Assembly: GCA_017642695.1 (NCBI GenBank)
Contig: JAEPQD010000001.1
Span: 1,311,701 to 1,375,700 of the forward strand
Length of the DNA: 64,000 nucleotides
Reading direction: 5' to 3'
Source: Parvibaculum sp.
GTDB lineage: Bacteria; Pseudomonadota; Alphaproteobacteria; Parvibaculales; Parvibaculaceae
Shown: piece by piece, positions 56,285-64,000 of the stretch
How positions within the stretch are numbered: position 1 is the stretch's first letter
Layout of the letters: the number at the start of each line of letters is the position of its first letter
Notes under the pieces: model-generated
What the model was told of the DNA's origin: nothing
What the model saw: the letters and a program-made list of their open reading frames with translations, nothing else
Databases searched by the model: none
Program-made: the position numbers and the translations under genes

Positions 56285-56302
56285 TCCGTCTCATGAGACG
56301 GA
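56285..56302. promoter_or_regulatory. 18-bp perfect palindrome in divergent promoter of small secreted proteins
   Basis: TCCGTCTCATGAGACGGA is a perfect palindrome between the leftward eight-cysteine gene and the rightward secreted-protein gene. A related half (CGTCTCATG, about 55702-55710) follows the same GAGTCGTTGTCTG context upstream of the other eight-cysteine paralogue, showing that the control region was duplicated. It is a candidate operator. Confidence 0.55.
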
Positions 56303-56407
56303 GCGGACGCGAATGATCGTCGAACGAGAATAATATGCTGGACACGGATGATCGCTTGGGAAAGGTTGCGAGCGGGGTACGTTCACCATCAAGGACACGG
56401 GGCTCTC

Positions 56408-57013
56408 ATGGTCGAATGGAAAAAACTGCCGCTGGCGTTCGCGCTCGCTGCCTTCGTCGCGCCGCTTGCGCCTGCCGGGGTGAGCGCCGGCGGCATTGGC
56501 GATTGCACGCACAAGATCAAGCTTCCGACACGGGACGACGGTGAAAATATCCGCATCTCCGTTTTCATGAAAACGCCGGGCGAGGAGCTGACGGCTTATA
56601 CGGGCAAGAAGGGGGTGAACGAGGCGAAAATCAAGGTGGGCAACAGTTTTCTGGATTACGAGAACGAAAAGAAAAAGACCAAGGAAGCCTCGGCAGAGAA
56701 CGTCGACAACGCCTACGAACTGGCCGACGCGCGCCGTGCCGCTGTCTACGATGACTCGAAGCCCGACAAGGGCGGGTTCCAGATCTATATCCACCTCAAG
56801 CATCCGGACGGGCGGAAAGCAGTCTGTGTGATCGACGGGGATCAGAAAAACGACCGCATCAACGCTCTCATCGAGGCGAAACTCAGCCGTCTCAAGTGCA
56901 TAGGGACCCATGGGGGAGCCGAAATACGCGTCAATTCCTGCCAGGCGCGGGATTTCAGGCAGGCGAACGGCGTTCGCGTCGGCTACTGGGCCGACGTCGA
57001 ATTCGTCGATTGA
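56408..57013 (+). CDS. Secreted hypothetical protein
   Basis: A 201-residue protein with signal peptide (cleavage near VSAGG, residue 28) and four Cys in the mature part. The middle is Lys/Glu-rich (YENEKKKTKEASAENVDNAYELADARRAAVYDD). No family recognised. The open frame begins at 56348, but the ATG at 56408 starts directly at the signal peptide. It is followed after 48 bp by a second secreted-protein gene, and the pair is divergent from the eight-cysteine genes, suggesting one locus. Confidence 0.7.
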   Translation: MVEWKKLPLAFALAAFVAPLAPAGVSAGGIGDCTHKIKLPTRDDGENIRISVFMKTPGEELTAYTGKKGVNEAKIKVGNSFLDYENEKKKTKEASAENVDNAYELADARRAAVYDDSKPDKGGFQIYIHLKHPDGRKAVCVIDGDQKNDRINALIEAKLSRLKCIGTHGGAEIRVNSCQARDFRQANGVRVGYWADVEFVD

Positions 57014-57061
57014 TCGCCCGCCCGCATCGGTCCGCCGAAGACTGAAACTGGAGAAATGAAA

Positions 57062-57601
57062 ATGAACAGGTTATCGCGGCGTTTAGCGGCCCGCGCACTG
57101 ATGTCCGCGCTCATCGGCAGCGCCCTTGTCGCGACATCGGTCTCGGCCGAGGCGGTCAATGACGAGATTCGCGTCCAGGCAATGAACAGCTCGTTCTTCA
57201 CCATCAGCCATATCAGGCTGGAAAATGTGGACACCGGAAAGGACGACAAGAACAAGAAGAATTACCACGGCCGCGGAGACCTTACGCGGCGCGTGAAGAT
57301 GAAGGTCAGCGACGGCGAAGACATCACCGAAAGCTACAAGTTCTTCGTCGATCCTCTGGGCGGTCTTTCCGGCGATTCCGGCGAGAAGATATGCCTCGCC
57401 TTCGATGTCTCTTCAAGGAACGGCAAGGTCTACAGCGTGCTGCCCACGGGCCCGTGGGATACGCAGGGCGTTAAGCGGGAGCAGCTCTGGAACTCGGAGA
57501 AGTCCAATCCCCAGATCATCACCATCGCTCTGGAGGTCGAAGGCGATCTGAATGACATGCTCTGCCGCATCAGCTATGTGCGCCGCCGGCAGAACGACTG
57601 A
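57062..57601 (+). CDS. Secreted hypothetical protein
   Basis: A 179-residue protein with an N-terminal Arg-rich signal peptide (RRLAARALMSALIGSALVATSVSA) and a mature part of mixed beta pattern with two Cys (EKICLAFD and DMLCRIS). I do not recognise the family. GGAG at 57050-57053 fits the second ATG (57062) better than the first (57056). It appears to be co-transcribed with the preceding gene. Confidence 0.7.
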   Translation: MNRLSRRLAARALMSALIGSALVATSVSAEAVNDEIRVQAMNSSFFTISHIRLENVDTGKDDKNKKNYHGRGDLTRRVKMKVSDGEDITESYKFFVDPLGGLSGDSGEKICLAFDVSSRNGKVYSVLPTGPWDTQGVKREQLWNSEKSNPQIITIALEVEGDLNDMLCRISYVRRRQND

Positions 57602-57802
57602 ATGCAGTAAGCCGATCTGCCGGATTCTGCCGATGCATGGCACCGGCCGCCATCGCGCGAAGCGCAGGCGATTTGTCGGCGTAATGAAGCGGAATGAAGA
57701 TCGAGGGCCTTGCCGCCGCCGGTGGCGAGGCGGTGCCAGACCTCGCCGCCCGATACGGGCATGCTTTCCAGGCGTTCGCCTTGCGGGTCCGTGCGGACGC
57801 CG

Positions 57803-58573
57803 TCAGTGCGAATATTGCTGCGCCACTTCCACCAGCGCGTTCATGTCCAGGATGGTCAGCACGCCGTTGCGAACTTGCACGATACGGTTTTCCCGCAGGC
57901 TGCGCATCACTCTGCTGACATGAACCTGCGTGAGGCCGAGCATGTCTGCGATACTCTGCTGGCGCAGGGGGAATGGAATGGAATCTTCTTCCGCGAGGTT
58001 CTTTGCCGTCAGTCTTTCATGCAGCTCGAGGATCAACCGCGCGAGCCGCTGTTCCGCATTGCGCCGGCCGAGATCGACAAGACGGGCTTCGCTCGCTTCC
58101 CGACCGGAAAAGCACAGATCGACGAAGGTCCAGACGAGCTTCGGATCTTCGGCCGCAATTTCCTTCAGCTGATCGACCTCGAAAACGCAATAGTCGACCG
58201 GCGTGATCGTCTGGATGGGGTTGCGGATCTGGCCGCGTACCAACAGTTCACCGCCGGCAATGTCGCCTGGCAAGAGAATGGAGAGAACCTGCCGCCGGCC
58301 ATCGGCCGTCATGGCCGAGCGGAGCGCCCAGCCCGACCGGACGACGACGATACGGTTCGAAGTTTCGCCGGACCGGAAGAGATGCTGGCGGGCCCGGATC
58401 AGGCCCTGCTTCTTGCGGCGGCGTTTGACGTCCGGATGAGTGCCCATGACGGCATGGCACAGGCCCACATGACGAAACGGGCAGGCGTCGCAACCGTCAG
58501 ATGATGTGCCTATCTTCTTGTCATCCCCTGCGCCGTCTCTCTCGCGAGGGCCAATGCTGTCACTGTTACTCAA
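57803..58573 (-). CDS. Crp/Fnr-family regulator with FNR-like cysteines
   Basis: A 256-residue regulator. An N-terminal cysteine cluster (C28, C31, C39 in GCDACPFRHVGLC) and a further Cys at about 129 (VDYCVF) recall the four cluster ligands of FNR. The cyclic-nucleotide-like beta barrel (about residues 55-165) and a C-terminal helix-turn-helix (QQSIADMLGLTQVHVSRVMRSL) follow. The TTG at 58573 is needed to include the cysteines; the ATG at 58447 would remove them. It might sense oxygen or redox state, but many related proteins with such Cys lack a proven cluster. It is divergent from the globin-coupled chemotaxis gene. Confidence 0.82.
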   Translation of the reverse strand: MSNSDSIGPRERDGAGDDKKIGTSSDGCDACPFRHVGLCHAVMGTHPDVKRRRKKQGLIRARQHLFRSGETSNRIVVVRSGWALRSAMTADGRRQVLSILLPGDIAGGELLVRGQIRNPIQTITPVDYCVFEVDQLKEIAAEDPKLVWTFVDLCFSGREASEARLVDLGRRNAEQRLARLILELHERLTAKNLAEEDSIPFPLRQQSIADMLGLTQVHVSRVMRSLRENRIVQVRNGVLTILDMNALVEVAQQYSH

Positions 58574-58905
58574 GGGTTACTCGCAGCCGCCGCGCGTCGA
58601 GAGCGGCCCTTTTTGATTGCTTTGATTGGAATAGTTATCGGCTTGGACCTGCTTTTTCCATATTAAACACGCAAAACCTGTGTTTCTTTAACTTGTGTTA
58701 TAAATCCAGTATATAAGTAATTGTTATAATAAAAAATAGATCAATACATTATCATTAACCATTTGTATCGAGTCCATTACTAAAATCAACATTAATGGGC
58801 TCGATTCGGTGACATAAAGTCGCAGTAATTGAAGTATTTTACCGAACAGTGAGCCTCGGGGACAAGGTCGGCGGCTGCCGGTCTGTTTTAATGACGAGGG
58901 GAATC
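58574..58905. promoter_or_regulatory. AT-rich divergent control region
   Basis: There is no gene here. The stretch 58640-58850 is markedly AT-rich compared with the flanking GC-rich genes, as expected of a regulated promoter region. TTTGATTG is directly repeated at 58612-58619 and 58621-58628, reminiscent of FNR/FixK half-sites but not a full palindrome. The globin-coupled transducer begins at 58906 after GAGGGGA. Confidence 0.4.
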
Positions 58906-60252
58906 ATGACCAGTGAACAGTCTTCGACCGTAGACCGGGAGGGGCGTCTTCGCTTTATGGAAGTATCCGAGGTGACCGGCGAGGCATTACGCGAGTTCTG
59001 GAAAGTACTCGAGCCTCATCTGCCTCAGATACTGGACGGTTTCTACGCCCATCTGGGCAGCGTTCCGGAGCTCGCAGCGCTTGTCGGCAACCAGTCGCCC
59101 CGGCTCAAGCAGGCCCAGGGCTCTCACTGGGGCCGCCTCTTTGCCGGCACGTTCGACGACACCTACATGCAGAGCGTTCATACGATCGGCCTGACGCACA
59201 ACCGCATCGGCCTCGAGCCGCGGTGGTATATCGGCGGCTACAAGTTCGTCATGAACAGGATTGTCGAGATTGCGGTGAAGAAGTACCGCTGGACGCCTGC
59301 GCGCCTGACCGAAATTCTCAGTGCGGTGAATACGGCCGTATGTATCGACATGGATCTCGCCATATCCGCCTACCAGGATGCGATGGTCGAGGAGCGTGCC
59401 GGGCGCCAGCGGGTACTCGAGTCGGCAATATCCGACTTCGACGTTGCCGTGAACGAGATCATCAAGTCGGTGGCGTCCGCCTCGACCGAACTGCAGGCAT
59501 CCGCACAGGCGATGAGTGTGACGGCGGAACAGACGAGTTCCAAGACCACGACCGTTGCCGCCGCTTCCGAGGAAGCCTCGACCAATGTTCAGACCGTGGC
59601 ATCTGCCAGTGAGGAGCTTTCGAGCTCAATCGCCGAGATCGGCCGTCAGGCATCCATGTCCACCAAGATCGCCGGACAGGCAGTGCAGGAAGCACACCGC
59701 ACCGACAACAAGGTGCAGGGCCTCGCCGATGCCGCGCAGAAGATCGGTGACGTCGTGACGTTGATCAACGACATCGCGGCGCAGACGAATCTTCTGGCGC
59801 TCAATGCAACCATCGAAGCGGCGCGGGCCGGAGAAGCCGGCAAGGGCTTCGCGGTTGTCGCCTCGGAGGTGAAGAGTCTCGCAAACCAGACCGCGAAGGC
59901 GACAGAGGAGATCGCCGAGCAGATCAAGGCCATGCAGAGCGCGACGCACGAGTCGGTCGACGCGATCAAGTCGATCGAACAGACGATCAACGAGATGAAC
60001 CAGATCGCCACCTCGATCGCTGCCGCCGTCGATGAGCAGGACGCCGCAACGAACGAAATTGCGCGTAATGTCCAGGAGGCGGCGCGCGGTACGCAGGACG
60101 TTTCGTCGAATATCGTTTCAGTGGCCGAAGCGGCGGCGGAAACCGGCGCGGCGGCGGCGGAAATCTCCGGCTCGTCCGATCTTCTGGCGCGCCAGGCGGA
60201 AACGCTCCGGCAACAGGTCGACACGTTCCTCAGCCGCGCCCGCGCCGCCTGA
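58906..60252 (+). CDS. Globin-coupled (HemAT-like) soluble methyl-accepting chemotaxis protein
   Basis: A 448-residue cytoplasmic oxygen- or heme-ligand-sensing chemoreceptor. Residues about 15-175 form a sensor globin with the proximal His at about position 98 in [17 protein letters not shown], a motif of globin-coupled sensors. The rest is a long coiled-coil signalling domain with the hairpin tip ending [25 protein letters not shown]. No transmembrane segment or HAMP domain is visible. The frame opens at 58849, but the ATG at 58906 with GAGGGGA is preferred. A histidine kinase and cheA follow in the same direction. Confidence 0.9.
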   Translation: MTSEQSSTVDREGRLRFMEVSEVTGEALREFWKVLEPHLPQILDGFYAHLGSVPELAALVGNQSPRLKQAQGSHWGRLFAGTFDDTYMQSVHTIGLTHNRIGLEPRWYIGGYKFVMNRIVEIAVKKYRWTPARLTEILSAVNTAVCIDMDLAISAYQDAMVEERAGRQRVLESAISDFDVAVNEIIKSVASASTELQASAQAMSVTAEQTSSKTTTVAAASEEASTNVQTVASASEELSSSIAEIGRQASMSTKIAGQAVQEAHRTDNKVQGLADAAQKIGDVVTLINDIAAQTNLLALNATIEAARAGEAGKGFAVVASEVKSLANQTAKATEEIAEQIKAMQSATHESVDAIKSIEQTINEMNQIATSIAAAVDEQDAATNEIARNVQEAARGTQDVSSNIVSVAEAAAETGAAAAEISGSSDLLARQAETLRQQVDTFLSRARAA

Positions 60253-60279
60253 TCGGCGTTCGGGTGGGGGACGAACGTC

Positions 60280-62943
60280 GTGGACCTCAGGTTTGACTTG
60301 CAGAACTCGCCGGCGGTTTTCGTTTTCGATCCGTCCACGGGCCACCTGGCTTCGCAGAATGCGAGCGCCGGCGAGTTGATGGAGATGTTCGGGCTGACCT
60401 TCGAGGCGCCGCCTACGCTATCAGCTGTCGAACGTCTGATCGTCGACGGCAGCAAGGTGATCGTCGATCCGCAACACGTGACGGGCGAGTCCGAGCGGAG
60501 TTACGAGCTGCGAAAGCGCTGCCGGAGGCCGGACAGCAGCGAATTCATCCTCACTCGGGTCTGGGCGCCGGGATCGAGCACCGCTCTCATCGTGGCCGAC
60601 ATCACGCGGCAGGTGCAGGAGGAACGGCAGCTCAGGCTTGCCCAGGTCATCATCGACAAGCTGATGAAGTCCGATTCCCTCGGCGATGCGTTGGACCGGT
60701 TTCTCTACGCGATCGGCCTGTATGCCGGATGGGGCTATGGCGAAGCCTGGCTCGTCCGGGAGGATAGCCTGGTTCTGAAACGGCACTGGCGCCGCCGGCA
60801 GAAGCCGCTCCGGGTAAGGGCGGGCGATATGAAGGATATCGCCTGCAGGGCTCGCAGCGGCGGCGTGCTGTGTCGCGGCGAGGGCGCAGCTGCGATCCCG
60901 CTCAAGGCGAATGGCGAGGTGATAGCCGTTGTTGCTTTCCGCCTCGGCCGACCGACCCCGCGGGACGAGTTGACATTCGAAGTTCTGGAAGCGGTGGCCG
61001 ACCGGCTCGGCATGGCACTCCAATGCCGCATCCATGTCGAGGAAATGACAAATGCCCGCCGCCAGCTGGACGAACTTCTGGCGGCGGCGGGCGACGCCAT
61101 CGTGGCAATGGATGGCGAGCAGACGATACGAATATTCAACAGGCAGGCCGAACTGATCTTCGGATACGAGGCCGAAGAAGTGATTGGCCGCAAGCTCGAC
61201 ATGCTGTTGCCGGACAACGTCCGGATGCGCCATCGCACCCAGGTCGCCCGCTTTGCGCGCGACGACACACCGACCCGCCTCATGGGGCGGAGGCCCGAAG
61301 TGAAGGGCCGCCGGAAGGACGGGTCGGAATTTCCGGCCGAGGCCTCGATCTCGCGCGTCGTCATGGATGGCGAAACGATCTTCACGGCCGTTGTCCGTGA
61401 CCTGACCAGCCTGCGCCAGGCCGAGGACGCGCTGCGCGCCCGCGAGCGGCAGATGCGGGTGATCGTCGAAGCGATGCCCTTTGGTCTTGCCATCGTTCGC
61501 CGGGAGGACGGAGGCATTGTCTTCTGCAACAGCGCGTTCGGTGTGCTGGTCGACATGGACGCCACCGAGCTGGCCGAGCGGCACATCGCCGACTTCCTCG
61601 ATAAGGATCTCGCCGAGAGATTGACGGCGGCCGAAGCCGTCGATGGCCGGGTGGACGGCATCGAGGCGCCCCTCAAGGAGCGCAACGGCGGCGATGTCTG
61701 GTGCGTGCTTTCCGCGGTCGCGATGAGCATGGGCGGAGAAGAGGTCGCACTGATCGGCTGTTACGACGTTACGGACCGGCGCCGGGCGGTGGAAGCTCTC
61801 CGGGAGAGTGCGGCAAATCTCGCCGGCGCGGAACGGATCGCACATCTGGGCAATTGGCAGTTCGACATGCTCGCCGACGAAGTCAGCTGTTCGGACGAAA
61901 CCTTCCGTATTTTCGGACACGAACCCCAGGGCGTGAAGGTCACGCTGCCGCTCTTCCTTGCCAGCATTCACACGGCCGACGAGCCCGCGATCGGCGCCGC
62001 GATGACGGCGGCACTGGAAAACGGGACGTCGTTTCGCGAGACATGCCGGATCGTTCTTGCTGATGGTGAGATTCGCCACATCCGCGTCGAGGCCGAGGTG
62101 GTGCGCGACGCGAAAGGCCGGGTCGGGCGTCTCATCGGTACGGTTCTCGATATTACCGATCTCCAGAAGACGGCCGAGGAACTGCGCGCCGCGCGCAATC
62201 GGGCGGAGCAGGCGAACAAGGCGAAGTCGCAGTTCCTGGCGAATATGAGCCATGAACTGCGCACGCCGCTCAACGCCATTATCGGATTTTCGGAACTCAT
62301 GGCGACGGACGCCATAGGTCCGTTGGACCATTCGCAATATCAAGCCTATGCGAAGGATATAAACGACAGCGGGCTCCATCTCCTCGCCATCGTCAACGAC
62401 ATTCTCGATCTCAGCCGGATCGAGGCGGGCGTGACGGAACTCGAGGAGGCAGAGATCGATCTGGACGAGTTGTGTGCGGTTTGCCTTCGCACGGTGGAGG
62501 GCAGGGCGCGAACGGCGAAGCTCTGTCTCGGTGTCGATCTGTCTGCGGGACTGCCGCCACTCTGGGCCGACCCCCGTCTTGTGAAGCAGATCCTGATCAA
62601 CCTGCTCTCCAACGCGGTCAAGTTCACGCCGCCCGGAGGCACTGTCCGCCTCTCGGCGCATCTCAGGTCCGGCAACGGTCTCTCGCTCGCGGTCGAGGAT
62701 AGCGGTATCGGCATCGCCGCCGAAGATCTCGACCGCGTCGTCGAACCTTTCATGCAGGTCGAGGGCGATCTCGCGCGGCGCTTCGAAGGCGTCGGGCTCG
62801 GCCTCGCGCTGTGCAAGCGGTTCGTGGAGCTTCACGGCGCCACCCTTGCGATCTCCAGCGAGCTGGGCCGCGGCACGCGCGTCGATATCCACTTTCCCGC
62901 CGCGCGCACCCTTGCTGCGAGCGCTATCGGGGTGGGTGCCTGA
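60280..62943 (+). CDS. Multi-PAS sensor histidine kinase
   Basis: An 887-residue kinase starting with GTG. After an N-terminal PAS-like part and a GAF-like segment (about residues 120-255), at least three PAS modules follow (about 265-390, 395-510 and 515-640). Then come the phosphorylation domain with H658 in FLANMSHELRTPLNAIIGFSELM and an HATPase domain with LINLLSNAVKFTPPGG, DSGIGI and GVGLGLALCK. No receiver domain is visible and no transmembrane helix is obvious, so it senses internal signals. It lies between the chemotaxis transducer and cheA (27 bp and 115 bp gaps). Its output response regulator is not in the window. Confidence 0.88.
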   Translation: MDLRFDLQNSPAVFVFDPSTGHLASQNASAGELMEMFGLTFEAPPTLSAVERLIVDGSKVIVDPQHVTGESERSYELRKRCRRPDSSEFILTRVWAPGSSTALIVADITRQVQEERQLRLAQVIIDKLMKSDSLGDALDRFLYAIGLYAGWGYGEAWLVREDSLVLKRHWRRRQKPLRVRAGDMKDIACRARSGGVLCRGEGAAAIPLKANGEVIAVVAFRLGRPTPRDELTFEVLEAVADRLGMALQCRIHVEEMTNARRQLDELLAAAGDAIVAMDGEQTIRIFNRQAELIFGYEAEEVIGRKLDMLLPDNVRMRHRTQVARFARDDTPTRLMGRRPEVKGRRKDGSEFPAEASISRVVMDGETIFTAVVRDLTSLRQAEDALRARERQMRVIVEAMPFGLAIVRREDGGIVFCNSAFGVLVDMDATELAERHIADFLDKDLAERLTAAEAVDGRVDGIEAPLKERNGGDVWCVLSAVAMSMGGEEVALIGCYDVTDRRRAVEALRESAANLAGAERIAHLGNWQFDMLADEVSCSDETFRIFGHEPQGVKVTLPLFLASIHTADEPAIGAAMTAALENGTSFRETCRIVLADGEIRHIRVEAEVVRDAKGRVGRLIGTVLDITDLQKTAEELRAARNRAEQANKAKSQFLANMSHELRTPLNAIIGFSELMATDAIGPLDHSQYQAYAKDINDSGLHLLAIVNDILDLSRIEAGVTELEEAEIDLDELCAVCLRTVEGRARTAKLCLGVDLSAGLPPLWADPRLVKQILINLLSNAVKFTPPGGTVRLSAHLRSGNGLSLAVEDSGIGIAAEDLDRVVEPFMQVEGDLARRFEGVGLGLALCKRFVELHGATLAISSELGRGTRVDIHFPAARTLAASAIGVGA

Positions 62944-63058
62944 GCGCATCGCGCTACAAGTATTTATGAAGTAATAACGTAAATAAATACGGATTTAATA
63001 CTATTTTCAACAATAACAAATAGGATTTTCATTAAATTAATCAAGTAGGACGCTAGAA

Positions 63059-64000
63059 ATGGATGACCTTGTTAGAGAATTTCTTGCGGAAACCTGTGAA
63101 TCTCTGGATGTGCTCGACAGCGAAATCGTCGAACTCGAACAGCGGCCCGGCGACCCGGCGCTTCTCGGCAGCATCTTCCGCGTCATGCACACCATCAAGG
63201 GCACCTGCGGCTTTCTTGGCCTGCCAAGGCTCGAGTCCGTCGCCCATGCAGCGGAAGACGTGCTCGGCCGGGTGCGGGACGGCGAACTCGACGTTTCCCA
63301 AGACGTCATTTCGCAGGTTCTGGCGGCGCTCGATTGCATCAAGGAACTGGTCACGGTGCTGTCCGAGACCGGCAGCGAACCGCAGGGCAGCGACGACGAA
63401 CTGATCGGTGCGTTGCGACGCATCGCGAGTGGTGGCGCGCCGGAGGCCGCGACACAGACATCGGCACCGGTGGAAAAGGAAGGCGCGCTCCATGAGCGTG
63501 CGGGAGGTGCGTCCGGCATCGACGCGGCCTGCGAGCTGGCCTGTGCGGGGTTCATGTCGAAATCGTCCGAAGGCGCGGCGCTCGGCGCCGACATGCTGAA
63601 ACTGCAATTTGCGCTGGCCGGCGGCTTCGAGGCGGCGCTGCAGGAAACACCCGGCGCGGATGTGGCCGACGTCCTGACTTGCCTGGCGGAAAACGGCTGG
63701 AATGCTGGTGACATCGCGCTTCTGAAGGAAGAGCTCGCGGCAGCCTTCCGCACGCTCGGTGTGGAAGAAGATGACGTTGCCGCGCTGATGAGGCTGCTGT
63801 CGAGGGAAGAGGAGGCGTCGCCCGAGGTGGCCGAGGCCGTACCCGCATCCGCTCCCGCTGCGACTCCGGAGGCCACACAATCCGCCGGCAAGCCGGCCGA
63901 CAGGCAGGACGCCGCCGGGCAGACGCAAACGCTTCGCGTCAACATCAATGTCCTTGAAGACCTCATGACGCTGGTGAGTGAGCTCGTTCTCACCCGCAAT
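63059..64000 (+). CDS. cheA: CheA chemotaxis histidine kinase (partial, cut by window end)
   Basis: 314 codons are visible and the frame runs off the window. The N-terminal P1 (Hpt) domain has the phosphorylatable His at residue 44 in VMHTIKGTCGFLGL. A long acidic, Ala-rich linker region (about residues 120-290) contains a small helical segment where a P2 domain would be. The visible end, RVNINVLEDLMTLVSELVLTRN, is the start of the P3 dimerisation domain. The ATG at 63059 follows TAGGA. CheA would phosphorylate CheY and CheB in response to the globin-coupled receptor upstream and others. Confidence 0.92.
   Translation, partial: MDDLVREFLAETCESLDVLDSEIVELEQRPGDPALLGSIFRVMHTIKGTCGFLGLPRLESVAHAAEDVLGRVRDGELDVSQDVISQVLAALDCIKELVTVLSETGSEPQGSDDELIGALRRIASGGAPEAATQTSAPVEKEGALHERAGGASGIDAACELACAGFMSKSSEGAALGADMLKLQFALAGGFEAALQETPGADVADVLTCLAENGWNAGDIALLKEELAAAFRTLGVEEDDVAALMRLLSREEEASPEVAEAVPASAPAATPEATQSAGKPADRQDAAGQTQTLRVNINVLEDLMTLVSELVLTRN

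Noticed and set aside
58813..58850. TAAAGTCG...ACCGAACA as a flagellar sigma28 promoter for the chemotaxis genes
   Set aside because: The spacing between the two parts is too long and the -10 half is a poor match.
60421..62949. Minus-strand open frame of 842 aa opposite the histidine kinase gene
   Set aside because: The plus strand encodes unmistakable PAS, HisKA and HATPase motifs; the reverse frame has none.

Overview
The window reads as the chromosome of a Gram-negative alphaproteobacterium. The grounds are the outer-membrane proteins and secretin, the FCD-type GntR, LysR and Crp/Fnr regulators, the CYP153-type P450 with its 2Fe-2S ferredoxin, and the abundant unusual acyl-CoA enzymes. 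A hydrocarbon- or terpenoid/steroid-degrading genus such as Parvibaculum or a relative would fit, but no rRNA or other taxonomic marker is present, so the genus is a guess. The 3' part visibly has higher GC, at least in coding DNA, than the first 29 kb. I see no rRNA, tRNA or CRISPR array.

Region 1 (0.4-28.7 kb) is catabolic. A leftward operon encodes a carboxymuconolactone-decarboxylase-family protein, a MaoC hydratase, a FadH-type dienoyl-CoA reductase and an alpha/beta hydrolase. Next come a zinc alcohol dehydrogenase, and a GntR regulator followed by a nitronate-monooxygenase-type flavoprotein and a hotdog thioesterase. A luciferase-like monooxygenase and an enoyl-CoA hydratase run leftward. 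A long rightward run follows: two amidohydrolases, a thiolase-like/DUF35 pair, three acyl-CoA dehydrogenases, a second thiolase-like/DUF35 pair, an acyl-CoA synthetase and an SDR. Then come an enoyl-CoA hydratase, a Baeyer-Villiger monooxygenase, the CYP153-type P450 and its ferredoxin. Together they look like a pathway that hydroxylates or oxygenates a hydrophobic substrate, activates it to a CoA ester and shortens it by beta-oxidation and retro-aldol-type steps. The substrate cannot be read from the sequence.

Region 2 (28.67-30.07 kb) is a junction. A dead IS630-family element is inserted exactly in the ferredoxin stop codon and is followed by fold-back DNA. The first copy of a 56-bp direct repeat follows; the second lies at 40.2 kb. 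The repeats bracket a LysR regulator and a two-partner-secretion locus (giant TpsA exoprotein with a triplicated internal module, plus TpsB transporter).

Region 3 (40.3-55.2 kb) is the most unusual part. It encodes an autotransporter GDSL esterase, a DUF1214/DUF1254 pair, DUF1302 and DUF1329 outer-membrane/periplasmic proteins, a GntR regulator, two beta-propeller proteins, a TPR-secretin lipoprotein and an AraC regulator. Palindromes of the form ATTGTATACAAT, often as tandem 12-bp units, recur upstream of five transcription units including the gntR gene itself. This points to a locally controlled, apparently undescribed cell-envelope system.

Region 4 (55.2-64 kb) holds four small secreted proteins (two are duplicated eight-cysteine paralogues), an FNR-like regulator, and the start of a chemotaxis locus: a globin-coupled (HemAT-like) transducer, a multi-PAS histidine kinase and a CheA gene cut by the window end.
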